Part shown: piece by piece, positions 1-6,812 of the stretch
Layout of the letters: each line of letters begins with the position of its first letter
Numbering within the stretch: the stretch's first letter is position 1
NCBI GenBank assembly: GCA_014379815.1
Contig: JACMLA010000239.1
Coordinates: 1 to 8,000, forward strand
DNA length: 8,000 nt
From: Bryobacteraceae bacterium
GTDB lineage: Bacteria > Acidobacteriota > Terriglobia > Bryobacterales > Bryobacteraceae
Reading direction: 5' to 3'
Program-made: the position numbers and the translations under genes
Notes under the pieces: model-generated
What the model was told of the DNA's origin: nothing
The model's input: the letters and a program-made list of their open reading frames with translations, nothing else
Database searches by the model: none

Positions 1-383
1 CCGATGATCCAGTCGCCGGGCTTCGCGCTTTTGGCCGCCCGGCCGACCTGATCCACGATGTCGTTCCAGCTTTGCGCTTCCCTCAGGTTCAGATTCATCC
101 GGAACTCCCCGATCCCCATGAAGTGTCCGTGACCTTCGATGAATCCGGGAACCGCGAGCCTGCCTCCCAAGTCGACGACTTTCGTCTTCGGTCCAGCGAG
201 CTTCGCGATTTCAGCGCTGGAACCAACGGCGGCGATCCGGTCGCCCCGAATTGCAAGCGCCTCCGCTGCAGGTTGAGCCGACTCCAGGGTCACAAACTTT
301 CCGTTCTTCAGAATGAGATCGGCAGGTTGACAGAGCAGAATTGCCGCAGTAGCAAGGCCGACAGGAAGCAGGCGCAAAAACAT
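1..383 (-). CDS. Amidohydrolase (YtcJ-like, Amidohydro_3 type), N-terminal part only
   Basis: The first 127 residues of a metal-dependent amidohydrolase are present; the rest lies beyond the left edge. The start is the ATG at 383-381; an in-frame TGA lies only three bases further upstream (389-387), so no longer version is possible. Residues 1-19 form a hydrophobic export-like leader. Residues 21-80 match the family's N-terminal beta-sandwich (ADLILKNGKFVTLE, then AIRGDRIAAVGS, then a VVDLGGRLAVPGF strand). Residues 80-88 (GFIEGHGHF) carry the HxH metal ligands His85 and His87 of the amidohydrolase superfamily. Members hydrolyse C-N or related bonds, and substrates of the YtcJ-like group are mostly unknown, so none is proposed. 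A typical member is about 540-580 residues, so roughly a quarter is visible. The divergent neighbour starts 87 bp away. The family call is firm; the substrate is open. Confidence 0.9.
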   Translation of the reverse strand, partial: MFLRLLPVGLATAAILLCQPADLILKNGKFVTLESAQPAAEALAIRGDRIAAVGSSAEIAKLAGPKTKVVDLGGRLAVPGFIEGHGHFMGIGEFRMNLNLREAQSWNDIVDQVGRAAKSAKPGDWII

Positions 384-470
384 ACTTCAGTATCATCCAG
401 CACCAGGTGACCTCGCTTGCCGATCGTCTGTCACGAAGAGGGTGAGATCCGCCGTAAACTCAAGACTCTT

Positions 471-1022
471 ATGCAACCACTTAACTTCAGAACAGCGGTA
501 AGTGTTTTGGTGTTGTGCGCTGCCTCCCCGGCGTTCCCACAAGGTACGCAGGAACCAGCAACCATCTAGGCCTTGTTGACGGAGGTCCGTCAACTGAGGA
601 TGGCGCTGGAGCAGTCTGCTATCACCCTTCCTCGTATACAGATCCTTTTGCAGCGGACTCAGGTTCAGCAGGGTCGGGTGGAGCGCCTCTCATCGAGGCT
701 GCAGGAGCTTCGCCTGAGGACAAGCGGTACCAATTCTGTGAGTGCGCGGTTCTCAGCCGAGGTCCGGGAAGCAGAGGTTCAATTGAGTCTGGAGCAAGAT
801 CCTATCAGGCGTCGTGATCTGCAGCACCGCATTGACGAACTAAAAAGGCAGTCGCAGGAAGCCACTGCACGGGCTCAGCAGGAACAGGCCCAGGAAAGTG
901 AGACCGCGGGAGAACTCAACTCGGAGCGGGCAAAGCTGGATGACCTCGAGCGGCAGTTAACCAGGCTGGAATCTCTGATCCCGAACGCGGTAGGATCCAG
1001 CACCCCTTGCCCTACCAGGTAA
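471..1022 (+). pseudogene. Secreted coiled-coil protein gene interrupted by an in-frame amber stop
   Basis: Reading from ATG 471 gives a clear signal peptide (MQPLNFRTAVSVLVLCAASP, then AFPQ) and a short linker ending PATI, then TAG at 567-569. The same frame then stays open for 150 codons to TAA at 1020-1022. The downstream part is rich in Gln, Glu, Arg and Leu with heptad-like spacing (LLTEVRQLRMALEQS, then IQILLQRTQVQQGRVERL, then RRDLQHRIDELKRQ and LDDLERQLTRLESL). This is a long coiled coil with no visible catalytic domain. The join reads naturally as 'TIQALLTEVRQLR' if TAG were CAG. I recognise this shape, a leader followed at once by an LLxEVRxLRxALE helix, from Acidobacteria hypothetical proteins. 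With the stop the exported protein would be lost; a TTG at 573 could start a leaderless, cytoplasmic 149-residue version. Sequencing error, true nonsense mutation and readthrough cannot be told apart here. Confidence 0.75.
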
Positions 1023-1066
1023 GGACACGACACGATGTAAGAAGACGCCCGAGGCGAATCGCACGT

Positions 1067-2380
1067 CTAGACTTCCAGCTTCCAGGGCGATCGATACTTC
1101 GCTTTCAGGTAGGGCTTGACCGAAGCCTGCTGCACCGTCCAGTTCTTCTCGTCCCAATCGAGTCGAGTCTTGAAGCGCATCGACAAGTTCGCAAGAATGC
1201 AAGCCGCGGAAGACCGGACACAGGTCTCAATCTCACTGGTAGGAGCTTCCCGGCTTCGAATGCAGTCCAGCCAGTTCTTCCAGTGCGGTATGTTCATAGC
1301 GGCCATCTCGGGAGTCTTTTCAAACACCTGCGCTTTGGACTGATCCTTACTTGTCGGGATGAAGGAGCAGCCGGACCGGTTGACGATGACGGTACCCTCA
1401 GTGCCATGAATCGAAGTCCCGGCGCCCTGATTGTTAAACGGAGCAAGGTTGTTTAGCGTCCGGCTCTCATAGGTCAGCAGGAACTGCGGGTACTCGAAGC
1501 TCGCCATCATGGAGTCGGGGGTTTCGCGATTGTCCTCGACAAAGAACTTCCGGCCAAAAGCGTTAATAGCCAACGGCATGGGATCACCCAGACACTGATG
1601 GACGGGATCGATAAGATGCACGCCCCAGTCGGTCATCGCACCGCCAGCATAGTCCCAGAAGTAACGGAATGTTGGGAACGTAGTGACACCGACGCCAAAC
1701 CGATTCTTATTGAAAGGAACTTTCGGGGCGGGGCCCAGCCACATGTCCCAATCCAAGCCTGGAGGTGCATCGCCATCGGGAGGATTTCCATATCCCTGCT
1801 TCTGCGTCATCCCTGACTGCCAAGTATGACAAAACGAGATTTGCCCAATGGCTCCCTGCTTGACCAGCTCTGCCGCTTTCTGAAAGTAACCACCGGAACG
1901 CTGCATCGTTCCGGCCTGCACAATCCGCTTATACTTTCGCGCGGCCTGGACCATCTTCTGACCTTCGTCCACGTAAACGCATGCAGGCTTTTCGACATAT
2001 ACGTCTTTGCCAGCCTTGCACGCTTCCACGGTCATATAGGGATGCCAGTGGTCGGGTGTGGAGATGCAAACCGCGTCGATGGATTTGTCCGCCAGCACAT
2101 CCCGAAAATCGGCCACTGCTTTCGGCTGAAAACCGTTGCGCTTCGCCGCGGCTTCGGCACGCTCCAGATGAGGCTGGTACACGTCACAGACCGCGGCTGG
2201 CGCAAATTCGGGGATCTTCATGGCATATCCGAGATTTCCCGATCCCATTGCGCCCAACCCGATAAATCCTACGGCAACGCGATCGTTCGCTCCCCGGACG
2301 TTACCGGTAAACAATGACGTGGTGAAGGCGGCCGCCGTACCCGCCAGCATGTCTCTTCTGCCCTGGTCCATGATCGGCAT
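1067..2380 (-). CDS. Gfo/Idh/MocA family oxidoreductase with Tat signal
   Basis: A complete 437-residue NAD(P)-dependent oxidoreductase of the glucose-fructose oxidoreductase / inositol dehydrogenase family, exported folded through the Tat pathway. Residues 7-25 hold the twin-arginine signal (GRRDMLAGTAAAF). Residues 36-50 are the Rossmann dinucleotide loop (VGFIGLGAMGSG). TPDHWH lies at 108-113 and the family's EKP motif at 130-132 (DVYVEKP), whose Lys131 sits at the active site. Residues 246-262 (GGAMTDWGVHLIDPVHQ) carry the usual GGG-like loop and the His255/Asp258 pair of the catalytic domain. The C-terminal HWKNWLDCIRS signature begins at 366. Length and motifs are normal for the subfamily common in Acidobacteria and Planctomycetes. 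Substrates are likely sugars, polyols or their derivatives, but the sequence does not say which. The start is ATG 2380; the ATG three codons inside (2371) is also possible, and neither has a strong ribosome binding site. The gene is divergent from the secreted pair at 2455. Confidence 0.95.
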   Translation of the reverse strand: MPIMDQGRRDMLAGTAAAFTTSLFTGNVRGANDRVAVGFIGLGAMGSGNLGYAMKIPEFAPAAVCDVYQPHLERAEAAAKRNGFQPKAVADFRDVLADKSIDAVCISTPDHWHPYMTVEACKAGKDVYVEKPACVYVDEGQKMVQAARKYKRIVQAGTMQRSGGYFQKAAELVKQGAIGQISFCHTWQSGMTQKQGYGNPPDGDAPPGLDWDMWLGPAPKVPFNKNRFGVGVTTFPTFRYFWDYAGGAMTDWGVHLIDPVHQCLGDPMPLAINAFGRKFFVEDNRETPDSMMASFEYPQFLLTYESRTLNNLAPFNNQGAGTSIHGTEGTVIVNRSGCSFIPTSKDQSKAQVFEKTPEMAAMNIPHWKNWLDCIRSREAPTSEIETCVRSSAACILANLSMRFKTRLDWDEKNWTVQQASVKPYLKAKYRSPWKLEV

Positions 2381-2454
2381 TGTATGCCCGCCGGGAAAGA
2401 AATTCTATTGGTCGCTGCGAGGTTGCCGATAACGACACAGAGGAAAGCAACAGA

Positions 2455-3000
2455 ATGTATCCATCCATCGTCCGAAATTTGCTCTATGCTGTCGTTCTCG
2501 CTGCGGGTTTGCCGACCCTTTCGCTCTCACAGCCCGTACCCGCACGTGGTGTTCTTACGAATCGGGACGTGATCACCCTCGCAAAAGCAGGGTTTGATGA
2601 CCGGTTTATTGCTGACGTGATCGAGGGCAGCCGTCGCCGCTTTGATCTGTCTGCCGATGCGCTTGCAAATCTGGCAGAGCATGGCATCGATCACGGTTTG
2701 ATTCAGTTCATGATGCTGCTCAAAAACGAAAGGTTCACGCCCCCCGCTGCTTCCGCTCAGGAAACCGCTGTGGAAGCAAAGATACGCATTCCGGAACAGG
2801 GGCTCTCCCATGCCGGCCAGTCACCAGTTGTCGCGATGGTCATTGTGCGCAGGATTGATGTCGCCGCGCAGACGCCATTCGCTCCAGTGCTACTCCCGGT
2901 TCCCGTTCCTTCTGTAGTGTGGCCTGCTGCCGGATGGGCACCCAATTCACGATACGCTTCCGCAGGACCTCGAGTGAAATCACGCCGGGTGGCCCACTAA
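2455..3000 (+). CDS. Small secreted protein with Acidobacteria-type 'LTNRDVITLAKAG' helical motif
   Basis: I chose ATG 2455 over the in-frame ATG at 2380 because it gives a proper signal peptide (residues 1-25, MYPSIVRNLLYAVVLAAGLP) and has an AGGA at 2441-2444, ten bases upstream. The product is 181 residues. Residues 34-88 form a helical module: LTNRDVITLAKAGF, FIADVIEGS, FDLSADALANLAEHGI, then LIQFMM. This pattern (a 'do not repeat, then Asp-Leu-Ser-x-Asp-Ala-Leu' helix pair) recurs in many small exported Acidobacteria proteins; its function is unknown to me. The rest (about 95-181) has low complexity, rich in Pro, Ala and Val, with a basic tail (RVKSRRVAH). It is divergent from the oxidoreductase (74 bp between starts), and its stop codon shares a base with the next gene's start, suggesting one transcript. 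The reading frame and export are well supported; the role is not known. Confidence 0.85.
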   Translation: MYPSIVRNLLYAVVLAAGLPTLSLSQPVPARGVLTNRDVITLAKAGFDDRFIADVIEGSRRRFDLSADALANLAEHGIDHGLIQFMMLLKNERFTPPAASAQETAVEAKIRIPEQGLSHAGQSPVVAMVIVRRIDVAAQTPFAPVLLPVPVPSVVWPAAGWAPNSRYASAGPRVKSRRVAH

Positions 3001-3665
3001 TGCGCCCGTTTAGCCGGGTTTTAGCTGCTGGACTTCTCCTGAGTACCGGACTGCTGTCGGCCGCAGGGTTGCACTTCCAGACGAACGTTCTTCCGCAGGC
3101 CGCCGCAGGACGAAAGTACGTAGCCTTTGTTCGCACTGCCGGGGGAACCCGTTGCCTGAATTCAGATCGGCGACTCGCTTTTTCAGGCGAACTTCCCCGC
3201 GGTCTCGCTGTGACACCCGATGGACTGGAAGGCGTACCGGAACAGACTGGTAGCTGGAAACTCTCTGTGACGCTATTCAACGACTGCGAATCGATCCACC
3301 AGGACTTCAACCTGGTTGTCGGTGGACGCCCTATCCTTTCGGTTTCCAAAGAGGAGATTCGGATCACTGTGGAAAAGGGGGCAAACAACCGCACCTCGTT
3401 TCTGGTGAATGCAGACTGGGAGAAGCTCGATTACCGGTTGGTGACGGCTGGAGGCCCATGGTTGCGCCTTTCGGCTACCGGAGGACTTACGCCTTCGAAG
3501 TTTTCTGCCTTAACCGGAGATCAGATCACTGTAGAGTCGTCGAGCACCAATCTGGAACCAGGTACTTACAGAGACAGGATCCAGGTGTTTAGTCCTGGCG
3601 CGACGAATGTGCCGGAGATCGATGTCGTCATGACGGTCGTACCGGCTTCCCCAAGTGGACTTTAG
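3000..3665 (+). CDS. Secreted Ig-like / BACON-like beta-sandwich protein
   Basis: A 221-residue exported protein. The start at ATG 3000 is set by the TAATG junction with the previous stop, by a GGGTGG seven bases upstream (2987-2992), and by a signal peptide at residues 1-22 (MRPFSRVLAAGLLLSTGLLS). Residues about 58-95 resemble a putative-Ig (He_PIG) repeat: LAFSGELPRGLAVTPDG, LEGVPEQTGSWKLSVTLFND. Residues about 112-215 look like a BACON-type sandwich: ILSVSKEEIRITVEKG, then WLRLSATGGLTPS, then NLEPGTYRDRIQVFSPGA, ending in a VPEIDVVMTVV strand. The two cysteines, Cys52 and Cys96, bracket the first domain and could form a disulfide. Such domains usually mediate binding or spacing at the cell surface; no enzyme motif is visible. 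It is probably co-translated with the 2455-3000 gene. Its 3' end overlaps the convergent large gene by 4 bp. The domain calls are from pattern only. Confidence 0.85.
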   Translation: MRPFSRVLAAGLLLSTGLLSAAGLHFQTNVLPQAAAGRKYVAFVRTAGGTRCLNSDRRLAFSGELPRGLAVTPDGLEGVPEQTGSWKLSVTLFNDCESIHQDFNLVVGGRPILSVSKEEIRITVEKGANNRTSFLVNADWEKLDYRLVTAGGPWLRLSATGGLTPSKFSALTGDQITVESSSTNLEPGTYRDRIQVFSPGATNVPEIDVVMTVVPASPSGL

Positions 3666-6103
3666 TAGCGGATGGTAGTGGCCCGGCCTTCCGTTTCACC
3701 CCGAAACCAGACATATAGGGGTGAATGTGGGGTAGGTGAGGGCCAGGGCATGCGGATCTTCAATGTCTGTTTGTTTGGTTCGCCCACAATGGCGGAGGGC
3801 AAACCCTCCACAGACTGCCCGCTCTGCGCGTCCCATCCTGTCTTCTCGATCAACTCCAGGTCGCGGCCAGTAAGGAGGCCGGTATACATGCCTTCCCCCG
3901 AACTTTCATCTGTCAGCCGGAAACTTTCAATAGCAGGCAATCTGATAACCCGGCCAAGTTCAAAAGGACGGGATCGTCCACTGTCTTTGGTTTCCAGTGT
4001 GGCTGTGAGAATGCAACCGGCCGGCCAGCGGCCAGCGTCGAGCGACAGGAAAAGGGTACCCGACTGGACGGGCTGCAATTTGACGCGATCCTCTTCCGAG
4101 CCTGGGCGAAGGGTCAGCGCTTCTCCTTCATGAGCCTTACAATCTAGTGTCAGGCCACTTGCCGAACCGCCTCCGTCGAGTCGAAGCAGCAAGTTGGTAA
4201 CGACACCTGCCAGCAGTTCTCCCTTTCGAAGTTCCACAGGTACCTCAGTGGGCGTAGACGGAACGACTTCCCGGATCCTCGGCTTCTTACCCGCCAGCAG
4301 CAACGCATTTGCAAGGACGACAGGCGCCGGATAACCTCTGACCAACATCCGCAGATCCGCAGTCGAACCGGGGATCCATTGTCTCGTCACGTGTACCTTC
4401 GCCGTGCGAACTTTTGCGTCATTCCTTTCGGAAGAGGCCTGAGACTCCAGCGCAAACTCTACGCCGTCAGCTGACAGACCCGTGATTTGGCTTAGGTGAT
4501 CGCCTGAAAGTAACAGCGAATCTTCTTCCTCTTCGCCGTTCAGAATCAATGGAAGCGATGTCAGCTGGGGCGGAGGCGTAAGAACGCGAATTGGGATCGT
4601 TTGGGTTGCGCCAGCCTGCTGCGTTAATGAGAGGCTGTGAATGCCTGCCTGCAGATTCGTCGTGTCGACCTGCATCTCCAGCCGGTCCTGAGTCCCCCGC
4701 CGAAGTCCGAGCGGCAATGAGAACGGTACCGGGGAGGGAGACGCGTACTTATCTCCTTCGCGAACCAGTGTTGCCCTTTCCACAAATTGAAAGTCAGCTC
4801 CCTCGAGCGTGACAATCTGCTTGCCTGACTTCTCCAGCAACCTGACAGAGGTCTCTGGAGTAATCCTGACATTCTTGAAGTCGCCAACCGGGTGCACCTG
4901 AACCTGGCCCTGGGCGGTGAAACTGTCCCAATCCCAAACGGCCTGTAACGAGTACGCTCCGGGCGGGACATTCAGACCAGCAAGGTTCAACTCAATCTGA
5001 TGCCCGTCCGAAATTTGCAGCACCTGTACGGGTAGTCGCGACCCTGCCGGCGAGAGGAGAGCCCAATCCCTGAAGCGACTCACCAGCTTCCACTGCGGCT
5101 CAGGAACCTGCACTTTAACTGGCGTTTTGAGACCAGCAGGAATGTGGGCGGTTGCTACTTCCAGTGCAAGGGATGGAGGTCCGGAATCCGGAACTCTCAT
5201 TGCCCAGAGGTAAGCGTGCCGCTTCCGACTCTGACCCGTGTCGCGCGCGCTGCAGAGCGTGACTCCTGCTCTGGCCTCGACCTGCTGCGTATAAGCAGAC
5301 CGGAAATCAGTGTCAGGGAACAGCAATGTCTTCAAGTTAAGCGCCATGGCGGTGCTGCCAGCCGCGAGTCCAACGGTACTGCCCAGAAACATGCCGGCAA
5401 CTGTGGCGGCTAGACCCGTTGTTTGGGCGACCCGCTGGCTACCTGTTGGAGAAATTGGATCATAAGCAGAGAGGGCAGGGTTTAAAGTTCTCAAGGCGGC
5501 AAGAGTTTGCTGATCCACCGACGCCGTTCGATCTAGTTTGTTAGCGCTGGCAGACTGACCGGCGAGGCCCTGAAGAGCAGCACCTACACCATCGCTGTAG
5601 CCTGAGTTCTCATATTGCGTGAGCGCTTGCAGGGCATACTCGGTCTGTGCTGTCTTTTCTGCATAATCAGCCAGCTGAGCAACTAGTTCCTGGTCTTTTT
5701 GCAGGAAGCCGCGCAGTTTTCGAGTGCTCAGGCCAGATGGTCCATAGACGTACATTGCCAGAGAGGATCGGAACGGTACGGACCACTTAGTAGCCTTGTT
5801 TGCCGGCCTTGGTTCGAGAACGGAGAAATCCTGTTCTCCTTGTGCAGCAGGAGACGAGGCAATCAGAACCACCGCAACCTCGCCAGGACGCTTCTCTCGT
5901 TTGCCAATAGAAGGCGAGTACGTCAGGCTGTCGCCTTCTTCCAGCTGGTTGACACGATTGAGAGGAATAGGCGCCGAGGCAGGCTCCCGTGTGACCTGTA
6001 GATCAAAAGCCCCAAGAGGCATGCCCGCCGGACAGGATAAGCCTGCGGCCGGTAACTTAACTGACACCGCGAGGAACAGAGTTGTGGCGGCAAGAATGCG
6101 CAA
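3662..6103 (-). CDS. Large exported protein of unknown function with glycine-zipper segment
   Basis: An 813-residue protein with a signal peptide at residues 1-20 (RILAATTLFLAVSVKLPAAG). The start is the TTG at 6103-6101; an in-frame TAA at 6115-6113 leaves no ATG upstream. Residues about 29-135 form a conserved-looking module (LGAFDLQVTR, LEEGDSLTYSP, RPGEVAVVLI, then WSVPFRSSLAMYVYGPSGLS). Residues 136-215 are helical (KDQELVAQLADYAEKTAQTE). Residues 228-257 are hydrophobic with glycines at 237, 241, 245 and 249, a glycine-zipper pattern. From about 310 to the end it looks beta-rich, like repeated Ig/TIG-type sandwiches (QIVTLEGADFQFVERATLV; LLLSGDHLSQITGLSADG; YTGLLTGRDLELIEKTGW). I associate the N-terminal module with conserved hypothetical proteins of Solibacter-like Acidobacteria. 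No catalytic motif is visible. A structural or adhesion role at the envelope is inference. It is the downstream gene of a minus-strand pair with the STAS gene, 157 bp apart. Confidence 0.88.
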   Translation of the reverse strand: MRILAATTLFLAVSVKLPAAGLSCPAGMPLGAFDLQVTREPASAPIPLNRVNQLEEGDSLTYSPSIGKREKRPGEVAVVLIASSPAAQGEQDFSVLEPRPANKATKWSVPFRSSLAMYVYGPSGLSTRKLRGFLQKDQELVAQLADYAEKTAQTEYALQALTQYENSGYSDGVGAALQGLAGQSASANKLDRTASVDQQTLAALRTLNPALSAYDPISPTGSQRVAQTTGLAATVAGMFLGSTVGLAAGSTAMALNLKTLLFPDTDFRSAYTQQVEARAGVTLCSARDTGQSRKRHAYLWAMRVPDSGPPSLALEVATAHIPAGLKTPVKVQVPEPQWKLVSRFRDWALLSPAGSRLPVQVLQISDGHQIELNLAGLNVPPGAYSLQAVWDWDSFTAQGQVQVHPVGDFKNVRITPETSVRLLEKSGKQIVTLEGADFQFVERATLVREGDKYASPSPVPFSLPLGLRRGTQDRLEMQVDTTNLQAGIHSLSLTQQAGATQTIPIRVLTPPPQLTSLPLILNGEEEEDSLLLSGDHLSQITGLSADGVEFALESQASSERNDAKVRTAKVHVTRQWIPGSTADLRMLVRGYPAPVVLANALLLAGKKPRIREVVPSTPTEVPVELRKGELLAGVVTNLLLRLDGGGSASGLTLDCKAHEGEALTLRPGSEEDRVKLQPVQSGTLFLSLDAGRWPAGCILTATLETKDSGRSRPFELGRVIRLPAIESFRLTDESSGEGMYTGLLTGRDLELIEKTGWDAQSGQSVEGLPSAIVGEPNKQTLKIRMPWPSPTPHSPLYVWFRGETEGRATTIRY

Positions 6104-6104
6104 A

Positions 6105-6161
6105 CTACGATGTTACCGTCCACGGATTCGAGGCAACGGCGAGAATGTTCGGGCTCTCCAT
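6105..6161 (-). other. Possible 18-codon leader ORF before the TTG start
   Basis: On the minus strand an ATG at 6161-6159 opens an 18-codon frame ending in TAG at 6107-6105, one base before the TTG start of the 813-residue protein (TAG, T, TTG). That protein has no good ribosome binding site of its own, so ribosomes ending here could re-initiate at the TTG. The ORF itself has no strong Shine-Dalgarno, and short ORFs like this arise often by chance. Confidence 0.2.
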
Positions 6162-6187
6162 ATTCTAGAGACGCCGGGCATCCTCAC

Positions 6188-6233
6188 TTAGCCGATGAAA
6201 AGTTAGCCGATGAAAAGTTAGCCGATGGAAAAG
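6188..6233. repeat. 15-bp tandem direct repeat, three copies
   Basis: Two identical copies of TTAGCCGATGAAAAG (6188-6202 and 6203-6217) are followed by a third with one extra G (6218-6233). It lies in the 157-bp gap between the STAS gene stop and the large exported gene start, both on the minus strand, so it is upstream of the latter. The 15-bp period would place the copies about one and a half helix turns apart. It could be replication slippage or repeated protein-binding sites. The plus-strand reading (Leu-Ala-Asp-Glu-Lys) is not judged to be a gene. Confidence 0.9.
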
Positions 6234-6260
6234 CGGGCCCTTCTGACGAGCCGGGTTTAT

Positions 6261-6728
6261 TCAGCGCGATACCGGAACCTCCGACATCGCCGCGACACGA
6301 CTCACATCAGTGAAATCGTGGACAGCTTCCCCGCCCTCGAGAGCGCGCGCCAGTCTCAGAAGCTGGACGTCCATAGGTGCCGTATCGTTGGGCGGAGCGA
6401 TGGAGAACAACTCCTCAAGGCGCGCGGTTTTTATGGCCTCCATAACTACTAAGGGGGTGTTTGTCAGAGCCAGATGCCTGTCGGACCCGCACCACCGGAC
6501 CGCTGCTACCAAAGCACCCAAACCGCCGCTATCCACGGTTTCCACCTTTGCGAGATCCACCGCAAGCATTTGCTGCTCAGCCGAGCAAGCGGCAATCGCG
6601 TCGCGAAGTCTCGGCAGCGCTTTTATCCCCAGGTGAGTGTTCTCCGGGGAAACCAGGCGTACCCGGCTTTGAAAGTACGCCGCTTCCGGCGATAGTGGCG
6701 TTTCCAGTTCCTGCAAGGTGCCTGTCAT
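6261..6728 (-). CDS. STAS-domain protein (anti-sigma factor antagonist type)
   Basis: A 155-residue cytoplasmic protein. ATG 6728 is preferred over the in-frame GTG at 6734 because GAGAAGG (6740-6734) lies five bases upstream of it. Residues about 22-112 form a STAS domain: RVRLVSPENTHLGIKALPRL, MLAVDLAKVETVDSGGLGALV, HLALTNTPLVVMEAIKTARLEELFSI. Residues 66-71 (DSGGLG) match the loop of SpoIIAA and RsbV, where a serine next to the Asp is phosphorylated; Ser67 is the candidate here. Such proteins bind anti-sigma or other partner kinases and switch output by phosphorylation. Residues 113-155 are a tail not typical of minimal antagonists (about 110 residues). No cognate kinase or phosphatase lies in the window. 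It is divergent from the BcsB-like gene, which suggests control of envelope polysaccharide; that link is inference. A hairpin may cover its ribosome binding site. Confidence 0.88.
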   Translation of the reverse strand: MTGTLQELETPLSPEAAYFQSRVRLVSPENTHLGIKALPRLRDAIAACSAEQQMLAVDLAKVETVDSGGLGALVAAVRWCGSDRHLALTNTPLVVMEAIKTARLEELFSIAPPNDTAPMDVQLLRLARALEGGEAVHDFTDVSRVAAMSEVPVSR

Positions 6729-6734
6729 GCTCAC

Positions 6735-6757
6735 CTTCTCGGCAGCAGCCCGAGAAG
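6735..6757 (-). promoter_or_regulatory. Perfect 8-bp hairpin containing the STAS gene's Shine-Dalgarno
   Basis: On the minus strand, CTTCTCGG, a 7-base loop (GCTGCTG) and CCGAGAAG form a perfect stem. The 3' arm supplies most of the GAGAAGG Shine-Dalgarno of the STAS gene, and ATG 6728 follows six bases after the stem. In mRNA the site would be masked when folded. The same dyad could instead be a DNA operator in the divergent spacer. Confidence 0.6.
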
Positions 6758-6771
6758 TAATAGCAAATTAC
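6757..6771. promoter_or_regulatory. AT-rich inverted repeat GTAAT-N5-ATTAC in divergent spacer
   Basis: GTAAT (6757-6761), a 5-base spacer and ATTAC (6767-6771) form a perfect dyad in the most AT-rich part of the 84-bp spacer between the STAS and BcsB-like genes. It abuts the hairpin above. Its size and position suit a dimeric regulator or a promoter core, but a 5-bp arm is short and could be chance. Confidence 0.35.
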
Positions 6772-6812
6772 GTGCGAGAACATGGCAACGGTCCTGACAC
6801 TACAGTTTCGAA

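Noticed and set aside
325..335. Cys18 of the amidohydrolase as a lipoprotein lipobox
   Set aside because: The residue before the cysteine is Leu rather than Gly, Ala or Ser, so it does not fit a normal lipobox.
401..409. CACC-A-GGTG palindrome in the first divergent spacer as an operator
   Set aside because: Arms of four bases are expected by chance and do not extend outward.
1046..1056. CGCC-CGA-GGCG hairpin between convergent genes, as a terminator
   Set aside because: Only a 4-bp stem with no T-tract on either side, too weak to call.
1826..2317. 163-codon plus-strand ORF antisense to the oxidoreductase
   Set aside because: The minus strand here encodes an intact, motif-complete Gfo/Idh/MocA protein; the antisense product resembles no family.
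2380..2454. N-terminal extension of the 2455-3000 gene from the ATG at 2380
   Set aside because: The extra 25 residues are charged and would bury the signal peptide, and they overlap the start of the divergent oxidoreductase.
6110..6313. Plus-strand ORF containing a Leu-Ala-Asp-Glu-Lys repeat
   Set aside because: The repeat reading follows from the 15-bp tandem repeat. The rest lies antisense to the STAS gene's 3' end and looks like a shadow frame, with no ribosome binding site.
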